Positions 47,098 to 57,482 are shown, numbered from the stretch's first letter. The stretch: 64,000 nucleotides of DNA from a bacterium (GCA_015075175.1 JABTUV010000018.1:9948-73947), one strand, 5' to 3'. Numbers and translations are program-made. The notes: a model not told the origin generated them from the sequence alone.

Positions 47098-47844
47098 TCA
47101 ACCAAAGAGAAGACGTTCCAGTCCGTAAGTCAGGCCCGGCAAGGCGGCGACCTTGCGCACGGCCAGGATCACGCCGGGCATGAAGCAGTTGCGGTCCAGG
47201 CTGTCGTGGCGGATCACGAGCGTCTGGCCGGCGGCGCCGAAGACGACCTCCTGGTGGGCGAGATAGCCGGGCAGGCGCACGCTGTGGATGCGCAGACCGG
47301 AGGCTTGACCGCCGCGGCTGCCGGGCAGAGTCTCCTTCTCCGCGGCGCCGGTTTTCCAGGGGATGTCCGCGCGCGCGGCGGCGACCAGCTCGGCGGTCTT
47401 CAGCGCCGTGCCGCTGGGGGCGTCGGCCTTGCCGTCGTGATGCCGCTCGATGATCTCGCAGCGATCCATCCACGGCGCCGCCTCCGCCGCAAACCGCATC
47501 ATCAGGATGGCGCCGATGGCGAAATTGGGCGCGACCAAGAGGTTCTTCTCGATCCGGGCGCACAGCTGCGAGAGTTCCTCCAATTGCGATGCCGACAGCC
47601 CGGTGGTTCCGATGACGCCGTGCGCGCCGGCGGACAGAATCGTCCTGCAGTTTTCAAAGACCGAACCGGGATGGGTGAAATCGACGACCACGTCGGCGCG
47701 GGAGGTCCGAATGGCGTCGGCGAGGGCGTCGCCGAGATCGGTTTCGGCGACCAAGGTCATACCTTCGGCGGCGCGCACGGCGGCGACCGTCGTCGCGCCC
47801 ATCTTGCCGCGCGCGCCGTTGACCAGCACTCGAATCTCGGACAT
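47098..47844 (-). CDS. dapB: 4-hydroxy-tetrahydrodipicolinate reductase
   Basis: A 248-residue DapB for lysine and diaminopimelate synthesis. The dinucleotide fold is IRVLVNGARGKMGATTV, with VVVDFTHPGSV, GVIGTTGLS and APNFAIGAILMM. The catalytic region IIERHHDGKADAPSGTA has the conserved HH and Lys. The C-terminal part (GQTLVIRHDSLDRNCFMPGV) is normal. ATG 47844 has GGAGGG 7 bp upstream, so the repeat-derived extension to 47904 is rejected. Pairs functionally with lysA at 6.8 kb. Confidence 0.95.
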   Translation of the reverse strand: MSEIRVLVNGARGKMGATTVAAVRAAEGMTLVAETDLGDALADAIRTSRADVVVDFTHPGSVFENCRTILSAGAHGVIGTTGLSASQLEELSQLCARIEKNLLVAPNFAIGAILMMRFAAEAAPWMDRCEIIERHHDGKADAPSGTALKTAELVAAARADIPWKTGAAEKETLPGSRGGQASGLRIHSVRLPGYLAHQEVVFGAAGQTLVIRHDSLDRNCFMPGVILAVRKVAALPGLTYGLERLLFG

Positions 47845-47856
47845 GGACACCCTCCT

Positions 47857-47989
47857 CGTAGCGCCGGCATCCTGCCGGCTTGCGTGTGGGCATCCTGCCC
47901 ACACGCTTAGATTGCGCCGATCCAGATTCTCCCGCCGAAGCGTGGGGACGAGACGTCCCCACGCGAGCCGGCAAGATGCCGGCGCTACG
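47857..47989. repeat. Family F nested palindrome
   Basis: Outer arms CGTAGCGCCGGCATCCTGCC (47857) and GGCAAGATGCCGGCGCTACG (ending 47989) are inverted copies; inside lie CGTGTGGGCATCCTGCCCAC and CGTGGGGACGAGACGTCCCC hairpins. It spans the argJ-dapB gap exactly. A single hairpin of this type is at 2120-2142. Confidence 0.7.
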
Positions 47990-49175
47990 TTACGTGTGAT
48001 ACTCCGCGTTGATCTTGACGTAATCGTACGTCAAGTCGCACGTGTACGCCGTGCAGCGGGCCGAGCCTAAGCCCAGGTTGACGGTGAACTCGACCTCCGT
48101 GCCCGCGACCTGTTGGGCGGCGACGGCCTTGTCGTAGGCCAGCGGCCGGCCCGCCTCGATCACATGCTGGTTGCCGATGGTAAGAGATCTTCTCCTGGTC
48201 CACCGGGACGCCCGCGCTTCCCACCCGCGCCATGATCCGGCCCCAGTTGGGATCGCCGCCGAACAGCGCCGTCTTGACCAGGCAGGAGGTGGAGACGTGC
48301 CGGGCGATGGTCTTGGCCTCGTCGTAGCTGCGGGCGCCCACGACATTGATGGTGAGAAAGCGCGTAGCGCCTTCGCCGTCCAGAATCAGTTGCCGGGTCA
48401 GATCCGACAGTACCCAGGTCAAGGCCTCGGAAAAGGCACGATGATCAGGGCCGCCTTGTTCCACCGGCGGATTGCCCGCCAGGCCGTTGGCCAGGACGAT
48501 GACGGTGTCGCTGGTACTCTGGTCGCCGTCCACGCTCATCACGTTGAAGCTCTTTTCGACTCCCTCCACCAGGCATTCGTGCAGCAAGGGAGGGGCGATG
48601 GCGGCGTCGCTGGTGAGAAAGGCGAAGGTCGTGCCCAGGTTGGGATGCACCATGCCCGCGCCCTTGGCGATGCCCGCGATCGTGACCGTCCGGCCGGAGA
48701 GGACGGTCTTCTTGTAGCTCTCCTTGCGGCAGGTATCGGTCGTCAGGATGGAATCGGCGACGTAGCCGTGTTCGTCCTCGCCCAGTTCGGCCAGGGCCAG
48801 CTGGATGCCGCGGCGGATTTTGTCCATGGGCAGTTGCGCGCCGATGATGCCGGTGGTGGCCACGGCCACGTCGTGGGTGGGCACGCCCAGTCCCTGGGCG
48901 ACCTGTTCGGCCATGGCCAGGGCGTTGCGTGCGCCTTCGGGGCCGGTACATACATTCGAGACGCCCGAGGAGGCGACGATGGCCGACAGCCGTCCGTCCG
49001 CCAGGTGGGCGCGGCACAGGTCTACCGCCGCGCCGCGCACGTGATTGAGGGTGAAGAGGCCCGCCGCGCTGGCGGGAACCTCGCTGGCAATGAGTCCCAC
49101 GTCCTTGCCCTTGCGCTTGATGCCCACGTACACTCCGGAGGTCTTGTATCCGGCGGGGCGGGTCAAAATGCTCAT
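47990..49175 (-). CDS. argJ: Glutamate N-acetyltransferase (ArgJ), one frameshift
   Basis: ArgJ recycles acetyl groups in arginine synthesis and cleaves itself into two chains at a Thr. The N-terminal part has GYKTSGVYVGIKRKGKDVGL, FTLNHVRGAAVDL, SSGVSNVCTGPEGARNA and VATTGIIGAQLPMDKI. The cleavage region is IAKGAGMVHPNLGTTFAFLT, with Thr in place. The frame breaks at ~48187 (DQEKIS|LTIGNQHVIEAG), best explained by loss of two bases from a CTCT run. It continues AYDKAVAAQQVAGTEVEFTV and ends YDYVKINAEYHT. GGAG precedes ATG 49175. The repaired length of ~395 is normal. Confidence 0.93.
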
Positions 49176-49261
49176 GGCGACAGCTCCGAGAGTCGAAACT
49201 TAAGCACGTGATATTACACGAATGAGCGTGCGGCTCAAGCCTACGCTGGCGACGGCGCCGC

Positions 49262-49299
49262 ACCCCTCGATACGGCCTTCGGCCCACTCGGGGCGAGGC
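49262..49299. repeat. Family D core repeat, copy 3
   Basis: CCCTCGATACGGCCTTCGGC then CCACTCGGGGCGAGGCGCCG; near-identical to 1525-1560. Confidence 0.5.
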
Positions 49300-49379
49300 G
49301 CCGCGCAACTACAGTTCCGGGGCGGACCTGCCGAAAACTGTTGCGGGCGAAAAGTCTGGGTTTTCCCGGGGGGACAAGC

Positions 49380-50087
49380 ATGGACGGGGTATCTCTCACC
49401 GCGGCCTACGAGCGTCAGGCGTTCTCGCTGTCGGCCAATTATCAACTGCAATCTGAGCAACTGCTTCTGACCGGCCAGCCGGCCGGGGAGGGGCGTGGCT
49501 CGGGCGACGTGCTGGCCATTGGATCGTCGGAGACCCTCAACCTGTCCGTGAGCCTGGAGATCGTGGTCGAGCGGGCCTACGCCCGGCTGCAGGGCCGGCT
49601 GGGGGCGGAAGGCGTGCCCACGGGCGACCTGCCGGCGCGGCCCGACCTGGGGGATTACTCCCCCGAGGCGGTCGCCGACCGCATCGTCGGTTTTGCGACC
49701 GGCTTTCTGGGAGCCTATCTGGAGAACCATGCCGATGAACCCCAAGACGAGGCTGTCTCGGCCTTCCAGCAGTTGATTCGCGACGCCATCGAGGAGGGCT
49801 TCCGGCAGGCGCGCGACATCCTCAACTCGCTCTCCGCGCTGTCGCCGGAGATCGGCGGCGTCATCGACGAGACCTTCCAGTTGACCATGCAGAAGCTGGA
49901 CGAGTTTTTCGCGCGGCTGCGGGGCGAGGGGTCCGGCGGCGATGTGGTGCAATTGTCGGGCGGCCCCCTGGCCCAGCTGGAGTATTACGAAGATCGGACC
50001 AGCATTTCGCTGTCGCTGACCTACACGCGCCAGAGCCAGCTGGTGGAAGTCGCCGCGCCCGGCCAGAGCGTTGATGTAACCACGTAG
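49380..50087 (+). CDS. DUF5610-like protein
   Basis: A 235-residue, mostly helical protein. The central segment DYSPEAVADRIVGFATGFLG, AFQQLIRDAIEEGFRQARDI and VIDETFQLTMQKLDEFFARL matches the helical pattern I associate with DUF5610; the match is from memory and moderate. No signal peptide or membrane segment. The C-terminus is beta-rich with QLEYYEDRTSISLSLTYTRQ. ATG 49380 follows GGGGGGA. Function unknown; it stands alone. Confidence 0.6.
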   Translation: MDGVSLTAAYERQAFSLSANYQLQSEQLLLTGQPAGEGRGSGDVLAIGSSETLNLSVSLEIVVERAYARLQGRLGAEGVPTGDLPARPDLGDYSPEAVADRIVGFATGFLGAYLENHADEPQDEAVSAFQQLIRDAIEEGFRQARDILNSLSALSPEIGGVIDETFQLTMQKLDEFFARLRGEGSGGDVVQLSGGPLAQLEYYEDRTSISLSLTYTRQSQLVEVAAPGQSVDVTT

Positions 50088-50089
50088 TC

Positions 50090-50181
50090 TGGAGTGCGGC
50101 TGCTTGCTGCCGCATGGCGCGAGCGCGGCAGCAACAGCCGCAGTCCACACGTGATCGCGGCACAAGCAGCCGCAGTCCACA
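50090..50181. repeat. Family B repeat, three hairpin arms
   Basis: TGGAGTGCGGCTGCTTGCTG, GCGGCAGCAACAGCCGCAGT and CAAGCAGCCGCAGTCCACAC: two inverted arms after one forward arm, starting 3 bp after the upstream stop. Confidence 0.6.
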
Positions 50182-50273
50182 CCGTGATTCCGTGCAAAAC
50201 CAGTGACATACCCGACCGGGGCCGCTACAATCCGCCGCCTGTCAAGGCCAGTACGCATGGAGGACCATGATTC

Positions 50274-50366
50274 ATGGGTCAACAACTGCGCAAGCGCAAG
50301 CTGCTGCCCAAGCGGCGTCGGCGGCGCGAGAAGCGAGTCAAGGCGCGCCGGAAGGGTACGGCGTAA
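50274..50366 (+). CDS. 30-residue Arg/Lys-rich protein
   Basis: A very short ORF, MGQQLRKRKLLPKRRRRREK followed by RVKARRKGTA, with 17 of 30 residues Arg or Lys. GGAGG lies 10 bp upstream. The composition resembles tiny ribosome-associated proteins (bTHX or COX24-like), but I cannot name the family. An overlapping ATG at 50266 in another frame is too close to GGAGG. It ends directly at the inverted repeat 50367-50436. Confidence 0.55.
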   Translation: MGQQLRKRKLLPKRRRRREKRVKARRKGTA

Positions 50367-50436
50367 GGTCAGCGCCTAATTTTGCGGGTAGCTTTGCCAA
50401 TTGTGACAAATCTTGCGGAAAAATTAGGCGCTGACC
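50367..50436. repeat. 17-bp perfect inverted repeat between convergent genes
   Basis: GGTCAGCGCCTAATTTT (50367-50383) and AAAATTAGGCGCTGACC (50420-50436) enclose 36 nt. It begins one base after the TAA of the small basic ORF and ends 13 bp before the FAH gene stop. It could be a bidirectional terminator or a MITE/REP-like element. Confidence 0.75.
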
Positions 50437-50449
50437 CTAATTTTCCCCA

Positions 50450-51343
50450 TCAGGCGTCGGGCAGTTCCAGGCCCTTCTCGGTGGGTTGCCAGATGACCGG
50501 GTTGCGGAGCGTGCCCAGTCCCTCGGCATGGCACTCGACCACGTCGCCGGCGGTGATGGGGCCCACGCCTTCCGGCGTACCCATGCTCACCACGTCGCCG
50601 GGAACCAGCCGCATGGTGCGCGAGATGAACGCGAGCACCTCGCCGATGCCGAACACCCACTGTTCCGTATTGCCCCACTGGCGCGGTTCGCCGTTGACGG
50701 AGAGGCAGAGCTGGATTTGCGGCGGCCAGCCGAACTCGTCGGGCGTAACCAGCCACGGCCCCATGGGGCCGAAGGTGTCCGGCCCCTTGGCGCGGGTCCA
50801 GGGCCATTTCTTCTCCTGGTCGGCCTTCTGCACGTCGCGCGCGGTCACGTCGTTGAAGAGCGTGTAACCCGCCACGAACAGGTCGGCGTCGGCCGGCGCA
50901 ATCGCCTTGCCCTCGCGGCCGATCACGACCGCGACTTCCACCTCGTGCTCGATGCGGCCCAGCCCGACCGGGATTTCCACCGATTCGTCCGGGCCGATGA
51001 TGGAGAGCGGATTCTTGAGGAAGATCATAGGCTCGGCGGCGACCTTGTGGCCCATTTCGGCGGCATGGGCGGCGAAGTTGCGCCCCAGGCAGAAGATGCG
51101 CGGGGGACGGGCCATGGGCGACAGAAAGCGCACTTCCTCGGCGACCGGCTGCGCGTGCGAGAGGAGATTCTGCCAGTCGGCGGGATTGCGCACGACCGAG
51201 CCCAGCACGTCCTCGAAAGCGAAGGGACCCGGCCGGCCCAGCCGGCGGGCGAGCGCGGGCGACAGGTCGTACCACTGCTCGTCGCGCGACGCCGCCAGGA
51301 ATGGAGCCGGATTCTTGTCAATCGCGCAACGAGCCAGCTTCAT
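50450..51343 (-). CDS. Fumarylacetoacetate hydrolase-family protein
   Basis: A 297-residue FAH-family enzyme. The metal and active-site region reads EHEVEVAVVIGREGK and YTLFNDVTARDVQKADQEKK, preceded by IFCLGRNFAAHAAEMGHK and FLKNPLSIIGPDE. GPWLVTPDEF, MSMGTPEGVGP-type (VVSMGTPEGVGPI) and GDVVECHAEGLGTLRNPV close the fold. Such enzymes cleave or decarboxylate acylpyruvates and 2-oxo-3-ene acids; the substrate here is unknown. GGGGGCGG precedes ATG 51343; the extension to 51436 is rejected as repeat-like. Confidence 0.88.
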   Translation of the reverse strand: MKLARCAIDKNPAPFLAASRDEQWYDLSPALARRLGRPGPFAFEDVLGSVVRNPADWQNLLSHAQPVAEEVRFLSPMARPPRIFCLGRNFAAHAAEMGHKVAAEPMIFLKNPLSIIGPDESVEIPVGLGRIEHEVEVAVVIGREGKAIAPADADLFVAGYTLFNDVTARDVQKADQEKKWPWTRAKGPDTFGPMGPWLVTPDEFGWPPQIQLCLSVNGEPRQWGNTEQWVFGIGEVLAFISRTMRLVPGDVVSMGTPEGVGPITAGDVVECHAEGLGTLRNPVIWQPTEKGLELPDA

Positions 51344-51628
51344 CCGTTCCGCCCCCCCATCCTGCCCAAGTCCCGGGTGGCTCGGGCATTTCTGTCCGAG
51401 GGACGGGCAGGAAGGCCTGCCGCCCCTCCCCCACACACACCAAGGGCATCATGGCAAGCCGTCCGCCCGATTGCAAGTCCGGCGGTAACGACCATCCCGG
51501 TCGGCCAATCCGCAAATTCCTCTGGTTTTCGCCGTTCCGCGCGGCTAACGTGCGGGGTTGGGACGCGGGTGCGCCTCCGACCATGACGATGACCATCAGC
51601 GCCAGGAAAGGACTGCCGGTACGCTGCC

Positions 51629-52816
51629 ATGACGCCTGAGCAGATCAGCCACATCATCAACGAGCTGGGCGAGGATCGCGCGCGCTACTACAACGCGGCC
51701 GCCGCGCCCATCATGCAGACCTCGATCTTCACGTTTCCCACCACCGAGGAGCTGGCGGAGGGACTGTCCCACAGTTTTGAGCGCAACGTGTACTCGCGCG
51801 GCCAGAATCCCACCAACCAGATCCTGCAGAAGAAGCTGGCGGCGCTGGAGGGGACGGAGGAATGCCTGCTCTTTTCCTCCGGGGTGGCGGCGATCTCGGC
51901 GGCGGTGTTGAACGAGGTCGGCGCGGGGGACCACATGGTGATGGTGGACAAGGCGTATGGGCCGGCGCGCGCGCTGGCGGGCAAGTACCTGGCCCGCTTC
52001 GGCGTCGAGTGCAGCCTGGCCGACGGCAAGGACCCGGAGGCCATCGCTGCGGCCTTCCGGCCCAACACAAAGGTCCTCTATCTGGAGACGCCTAGTTCCA
52101 TGGTGTTGGAATTGCAGGACCTGACGGCGTGCGCCGAGCTGGCGCGGCGGCACGGGGTGGTTACCATCTGCGACAACACCTACGCGACTCCGCTCTATCA
52201 ACGGCCGGCGGAGCATGGCATCGACGTGGTCGTGCACTCGGCCAGCAAGTACCTGGGCGGTCACAGCGACCTGGTGGGAGGGGTGGTGTGCACGGACGGC
52301 GAGCGGGCGCGGCGCATCTTCGCCGGTGAATATCTGACGCTGGGCGGCGTCATGCCTCCCTTCCACGCCTGGCTGATCCTGCGCTCGCTGCGAACCCTGC
52401 CCCTCCGCATGGAGCGTCACGCCGCGACCGCTTTGCGGCTGGCGCAGTGGTTGGAAACGCATCCGCGCGTGCTCGCCGTGCATCATCCCTTTCTTCCCAG
52501 CCATCCTCAATACGAGCTGGCGCGGCGGCAGATGCAGTCGGGCACGGGACTCTTCAGTTTCGAGCTGGATGCGCCCGACCGGGAGGCGATCTTCAGCTTC
52601 TGCGACCACCTCAAGTGCTTCCACCGGGCCATCAGCTGGGGCGGCTACGAATCGCTGGTTTGCCCGACCGCGGCATCCTACAATCGGCAGGCGCAGCCCT
52701 CCCCTTATCCGTGGAACCTGATCCGGCTGCACGCGGGGCTGGAAGACCCGGACCTCTTGCAGGCGGACTTGGAGGCGGCGCTGGCCATGGTCCCCGCGAC
52801 GGCGGCGACGGCGTAA
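51629..52816 (+). CDS. Trans-sulfuration-type PLP enzyme (Cys/Met metabolism)
   Basis: A 395-residue fold-type I PLP enzyme. The PLP lysine is K207 in VVHSASKYLGGHSDLVGG; phosphate contacts are in YSRGQNPTNQILQKKLAALE and FSSGVAAIS, and ICDNTYATPL carries the ring-binding Asp. This family covers cystathionine gamma-synthase, cystathionine beta-/gamma-lyase, O-acetylhomoserine sulfhydrylase and methionine gamma-lyase, and sequence alone does not separate them here. MTPEQISHIINELGEDR and the C-terminal IRLHAGLEDPDLLQADL are normal. It stands alone between the FAH gene (divergent) and a Skp-like gene. Confidence 0.9.
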   Translation: MTPEQISHIINELGEDRARYYNAAAAPIMQTSIFTFPTTEELAEGLSHSFERNVYSRGQNPTNQILQKKLAALEGTEECLLFSSGVAAISAAVLNEVGAGDHMVMVDKAYGPARALAGKYLARFGVECSLADGKDPEAIAAAFRPNTKVLYLETPSSMVLELQDLTACAELARRHGVVTICDNTYATPLYQRPAEHGIDVVVHSASKYLGGHSDLVGGVVCTDGERARRIFAGEYLTLGGVMPPFHAWLILRSLRTLPLRMERHAATALRLAQWLETHPRVLAVHHPFLPSHPQYELARRQMQSGTGLFSFELDAPDREAIFSFCDHLKCFHRAISWGGYESLVCPTAASYNRQAQPSPYPWNLIRLHAGLEDPDLLQADLEAALAMVPATAATA

Positions 52817-53048
52817 CAGCCCGTTGGAGAAGTGGGCCGGGCGCCCCTGTCGGGCGCCGGCGTCCCACCTGCGTATCCTGTTTCCCAACATTCCCGTCGA
52901 TTGCCTCCCGCGCGCGCCGGACGGGGGTCGCCGCAGCTTCATAAATCTTTGATTTTGTGCAATTGCGTGCCGCGCGTCGACTGGCACGGGCCGTGCTCCA
53001 CCCTCACCGGCTGTAGCCACAGGAACAACACTTGAGTAGGAGGAACCA

Positions 53049-53597
53049 ATGAAGATCGCACGGGGAAAAGTTCTCGCCTTACTGGTCGCGGTCGGGACGG
53101 GCGGACTGCTCCTGGCGGCGGCGACAGGCGATGCGCAACGCGAAGGCAGCGCTCGCGGCAAGCTGCGGGTCGGGGTTTACGACTCGCGCGCCGTCGCCCT
53201 CGCCTACGCGCCGTCGCGCTTCAATCCCGCCAAGGAGAAGCTGGCGGAGTTCAAGGAGGCAGAGGCGAAGGGCGATACCGACCGCCAGGCGCAGCTGAAG
53301 GCGTGGGGCGAATTGCACCAACAGCAGCTGCACTGGCAGGGCTTCGGACGCTATCCGGTGGACGACCTGTTGAAACACATCGAGGCTGAATTGCCGCGCA
53401 TCGCGCGCGAGGCCGGCGTGGACGTGATCACAGCCAGCCCGGACTATCTTGGAGCCGACGTCGAGCTCGTGGACGTCACGGAGAAGCTGGTCGCGCCGTT
53501 CCAGCCGAACGAGCGGACGATCAAGTGGATCCGGGATCTGAAGAGGCAGCCGCCCGCGTCCTTTGCGACGCTGGCGCGGATGAAACACGACGATTGA
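53049..53597 (+). CDS. Exported Skp/OmpH-like protein
   Basis: A 182-residue exported protein with a signal segment (residues ~7-26, KVLALLVAVGTGGLLLAAAT). The mature part starts KLRVGVYDSRAVALAYAPS, followed by a charged helical stretch (EKLAEFKEAEAKGDTDRQAQ, LHQQQLHWQG) and ends YLGADVELVDVTEKLVAPF. The strand-helix-strand layout with VYDSRAVALAY resembles Skp/OmpH-like periplasmic chaperones, but the helices are shorter. GGAGGAA lies 6 bp before the ATG. Confidence 0.65.
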   Translation: MKIARGKVLALLVAVGTGGLLLAAATGDAQREGSARGKLRVGVYDSRAVALAYAPSRFNPAKEKLAEFKEAEAKGDTDRQAQLKAWGELHQQQLHWQGFGRYPVDDLLKHIEAELPRIAREAGVDVITASPDYLGADVELVDVTEKLVAPFQPNERTIKWIRDLKRQPPASFATLARMKHDD

Positions 53598-53853
53598 ACG
53601 GCCGCCGGGCGTTCACCGGACCGCCCGCCTCGCTCCGGCAGGGCGGGCGATTCACTGGCAGTGGCGTGCCAGACGGCACCTCGGCGCCGGCGAACAGGAT
53701 CTTCTTGACGGGCAGGCCGAGCCGCGCTGGAGGGACGACGGTCCTCTCCGGCGCGTCGCGCTACGGCGAGATTGCGTAGAAGACATCATCTGCCTTCTCA
53801 ACATCTTGTGCCAGCCAGCCCGTCCGCCCCCAGTATCTTGCCGAGTTCTCAGC
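53598..53853. other. Gap before dnaE without a recognisable gene
   Basis: GC-rich first half with a family-like GGGCGGGCGATTC / GCAGGGCGGGCG motif, AT-rich second half. I see no coding sequence; short frames here lack ribosome sites. Confidence 0.5.
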
Positions 53854-53882
53854 TTGGTTTCCGAAAGCGAGGCGAGTACAAT
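53854..53882 (+). promoter_or_regulatory. Candidate promoter of dnaE
   Basis: TTGGTT (53854-53859), 17-bp spacer, TACAAT (53877-53882), 47 bp upstream of ATG 53929, followed by an AT-rich leader (GATATAAATAAAATATAAAG). Confidence 0.45.
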
Positions 53883-53928
53883 GGAGGATGGTGACCGATA
53901 TAAATAAAATATAAAGACAATTCTGTTC

Positions 53929-56900
53929 ATGACCTCAAGCGTTCTCGATTTGTCCATCTCCATTTGCACACCGAGTACAGCCTCCTGGACGGGGCCTGCT
54001 GCATCAAAGGCAAGAAATCGGGCGACCCTTCCCCGCTGTTCGCGCAGGTCAAGGCGCACGGCATGGACGCCGTGGCCATGACCGACCACGGCAACCTGTT
54101 CGGCGTGGTCGATTTCGTCCAGCACGCCCGCCAGGAGGGCGTTAAGCCCATTATCGGTTGCGAGGTGTACCTGGCCGAGAAGGACCATCGCATCAAGGGC
54201 CAGCCGGGCGAGCGCCAGAAGACTTACCACCTGACGCTTCTCTGCGAAAACCTGACGGGTTACCGGAATCTCTTGAAGCTGGCCTCCATCGCCTACGTGG
54301 ACGGCCTTTACTACAAGCCGCGCATGGACAAGGGGCTTCTGGCCGAGTTCCATGAAGGTTTGATCTGTCTGTCGGGCTGTTTGACGGGGGAAGTCAGCTC
54401 CAACCTGGCGCGCGACCGCATCGACCTGGCCAGAAAGGGCCTTCTGGACCTGCGCGACATCTTCGGCGAGAAGCACCTCTTCGTCGAGGTGATGCACAAC
54501 GGCATTCCCGACCAGGAGAAGGCGACCGCGGGCGCGGTGGAACTGGCACGGGAGCTGGGACTGCCGCTGGCGGCCACCAACGACTGCCACTATCTGCGGC
54601 AGTCCGACAGCGAGATGCAGGACGTACTCCTGTGCGTGCAGACCAACCGCAAGATCACCGACCCGGACCGGATGCACATGAGCGTGCCGGCTTTCTATAT
54701 CAAGAGTCCGGAGGAGATGGTCGCCGAGCTGGGGCATCTTCCCGGCGCGATCGAGAACACGCTGGAGATTGCGGAGCGCTGCAACGTGGAGTTGGACCTG
54801 TCGGGCCGGACCTTTCACATGCCGCACTACGAAATCCCGTCGGGCGAGGCCACGGACCACGCCGGTTACCTGCGCCGGCTGGTGGAGGATGGGGCGCGGC
54901 AGCGCTACGGTGATCCGCTGCCTGCAACCGTGCAAGAGCGCATCGACTACGAACTTTCCGTCATCGGCAACATGAAGTACGAGTCGTACTTCCTGATCGT
55001 GTGGGATTTCGTGGCGTTCGCGCGCAAGCAAGGCATCGCGGTCGGACCGGGACGCGGTTCGGCCGCCGGCAGCATCGTCGCCTACTGTCTGGGCATCACC
55101 AACATCGATCCGCTCAAGTACGATCTGCTCTTCGAGCGCTTTCTGAATCCCGATCGCGTGTCCATGCCCGACATCGACATCGACTTCGACGACCGCCGGC
55201 GGGATGAAGTCATTCGCTACGTCTCCGACAAGTACGGCCAGAACAGCGTGGCCCAGATCGCGACCATGGGGCGGATCAAGGCCAAGAACGCCATCCGCGA
55301 CGTGGGGCGGGTGCTGGACATCCCGCTCTCCGAGGTCAACCGCGTCGCCAAGTTGATCCCCGAAGGCCCCAAGGTGTATCTCTCCGAGTGCCTGGAGGAG
55401 ATTCCCGAGTTGTCCGCCATCGCCGGCAGCGACGCGCGCTATCGCTTCTGGTTCCAGCAGGCGCAGAACGTGGAGGGGATGATCCGGCAGGTCGGCGTGC
55501 ACGCGGCGGGGGTGGTGATCGCGCCCGGGGACCTGCGTGAATACGCGCCGCTGATGGACACGAAAAAGGAAGGCATCGCGGCCCAGTATACCATGGAGGG
55601 GCTGGAGGCGCTGGGGCTGCTGAAGATGGATTTTCTCGGGCTGGCCACGCTCTCGGTGATCGAGCGCGCGCTCGAGTTGATCCGCCGCCGCGGCGTCGAA
55701 CTCGAGCTGGACAGCGGCAACTTCGACGATCCGAAAACCTACGACCTCATCTCCTCGGGCCGGACCGACGGCGTCTTCCAGGTCGAGAGCACGGGCATGA
55801 AGAACCTCCTGGCCAAGCTGCAGCCGCGCGTCTTCGAGGAGCTGATTGCGCTGATGGCGCTCTACCGACCCGGTCCGCTGGGATCGGGCATGGTGGAGAC
55901 CTTCGTCAACTGCAAACACGGCCGCGAGACCATCGTCTACGACCATCCCAGTCTGGAACCGATTCTCCGGGAGACTTACGGCGTCATCCTCTATCAGGAG
56001 CAGGTGATGCGGATCGCGGTGGAGATGGCGGGCTTCACGCTGGGCCAGGCGGACCTCATGCGCCGCGCCATGGGCAAGAAGAAGGAGGACGTACTGGCCG
56101 CGCAGAAGGAGGCGTTCGTCTCGGGCGCCGTCGCCCGCGGTTACAGCCGCGAGGTGGCCGAGAAGGTGTTCGACAAGATTCTCTTCTTCGCCGGTTACGG
56201 CTTCAACAAGAGCCACTCGGCCGCCTACGCCGTGCTGACCTATCAGACGGCGTTCCTGAAAGCCAACTATCCGCGCGAGTTCATGGCCAGCCTGTTGTCC
56301 AACGAGATGGGCCACACCGAGAAGATGGTGCAGTACATCCGCGACTGCCGGGAGCTGGGCATCGCCATCCTGGCGCCGGACATCAACCGCTCGGAGACGG
56401 ACTTCTCGGTCGAGGAGGGGGGCATCCGCTACGGGCTGGGCGGCATCAAGGGACTGGGCGCGGCGGCGACGCAATGCATCATCCGCGAGCGCGAGGCGCG
56501 CGGGCCGTTCCGTTCCCTGTTTGACTTCTGCGACCGCATCGAGGCGCACGTCATCAACAGCAAGACGGTCGAGAGCCTCGTGCGCTGCGGGGCCTTCGAC
56601 GGTTTCGGTTTGTCCCGCGGGCAACTTTTGGCCATGTATCCCAAGGCCATGGAACAGGCCGCCGCCCACCACCGCGACCGCGCCATCGGCCAGTTGGACC
56701 TCTTCGGGATGGCCCAGATCCAGGTTCCCGACGCGATCGAGGTTCCCGACGCGCCCGACCTGCCCGAGAGCGAGCGGCTGGCCGACGAACGGCAGCTTTT
56801 GGGCATCTATGTCTCCGGCCATCCGCTGGACCGCTACCAGCAGGAACTGGCCGAGCTGGGCACGACCAACCTGGGCGAAATCGAGAAGGGTAACATGCGC

Positions 56901-57482
56901 AACCTGCGTCTGGCGGGGGTGGTCTCGGAGGTGAAGAAGCGGGTGCTGCGCGAGGGCGAGATTCTGCTCACGTTCATGCTGGAGGACGCCTACGCGGCGC
57001 TGGAATGCCGGGTGTTCGGGGACGCCGCGCGCAACCTGGAGGGCGTTTTGACCGACGGTGCGGTCGTCGTGGTGGAAGGCAACGCGGAGCGGCGCGACGA
57101 GCGGCTGTCCCTGCGCGCCTACCAGGTGCTTTCACTGCCGGACGCGCATCGCCATTTCATCGCGGCGGTGCATTTGCCCGTAACTACGGACCAGTTGGCG
57201 GAGCGGCGGCTGGCGGCGCTGCGCACGGCCTTTGCGCGCATGAGGGGCGGCGCCGACCTCTTCTTTCACGTCACCACTTCCAAGGGCGAGAGCCTGGTCA
57301 TCAAGGCGGGGGACGACTTCAAGATTCTGCCCAGCTCGGGCAATCTCTCACAGCTGGAGGAGATTCTGGAGGTGCCGCGCAAGAGCTTCGCCTTCGACTA
57401 CGCCGCCAACCGTCCCAAGCCTTCCTCCACCAACAGCTACCGCCCCGGCAATGGCGGAGCGCGCCCGGCGGGGAGGGCGTAG
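53929..57482 (+). CDS. dnaE: DNA polymerase III alpha subunit
   Basis: The replicative polymerase, ~1,184 residues. The long frame starts mid-motif at HTEYSLLDGA; the canonical start FVHLHLHTEYS is recovered if one T is missing in GATTTG near 53950, giving MTSSVLDFVHLHLHTEYSLL from ATG 53929. The PHP domain has TDHGNLFG. The catalytic palm has GRGSAAGSIVAYCLGIT and the three Asp in SMPDIDIDFDDRRRDEVI (~residue 413-420). HPSLEPILRETYGVILYQEQ, SHSAAYAVLTYQTAFLKANY and a C-terminal OB fold (RLAGVVSEVKKRVLREGEIL) follow. No other replication genes are adjacent. Confidence 0.96.
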
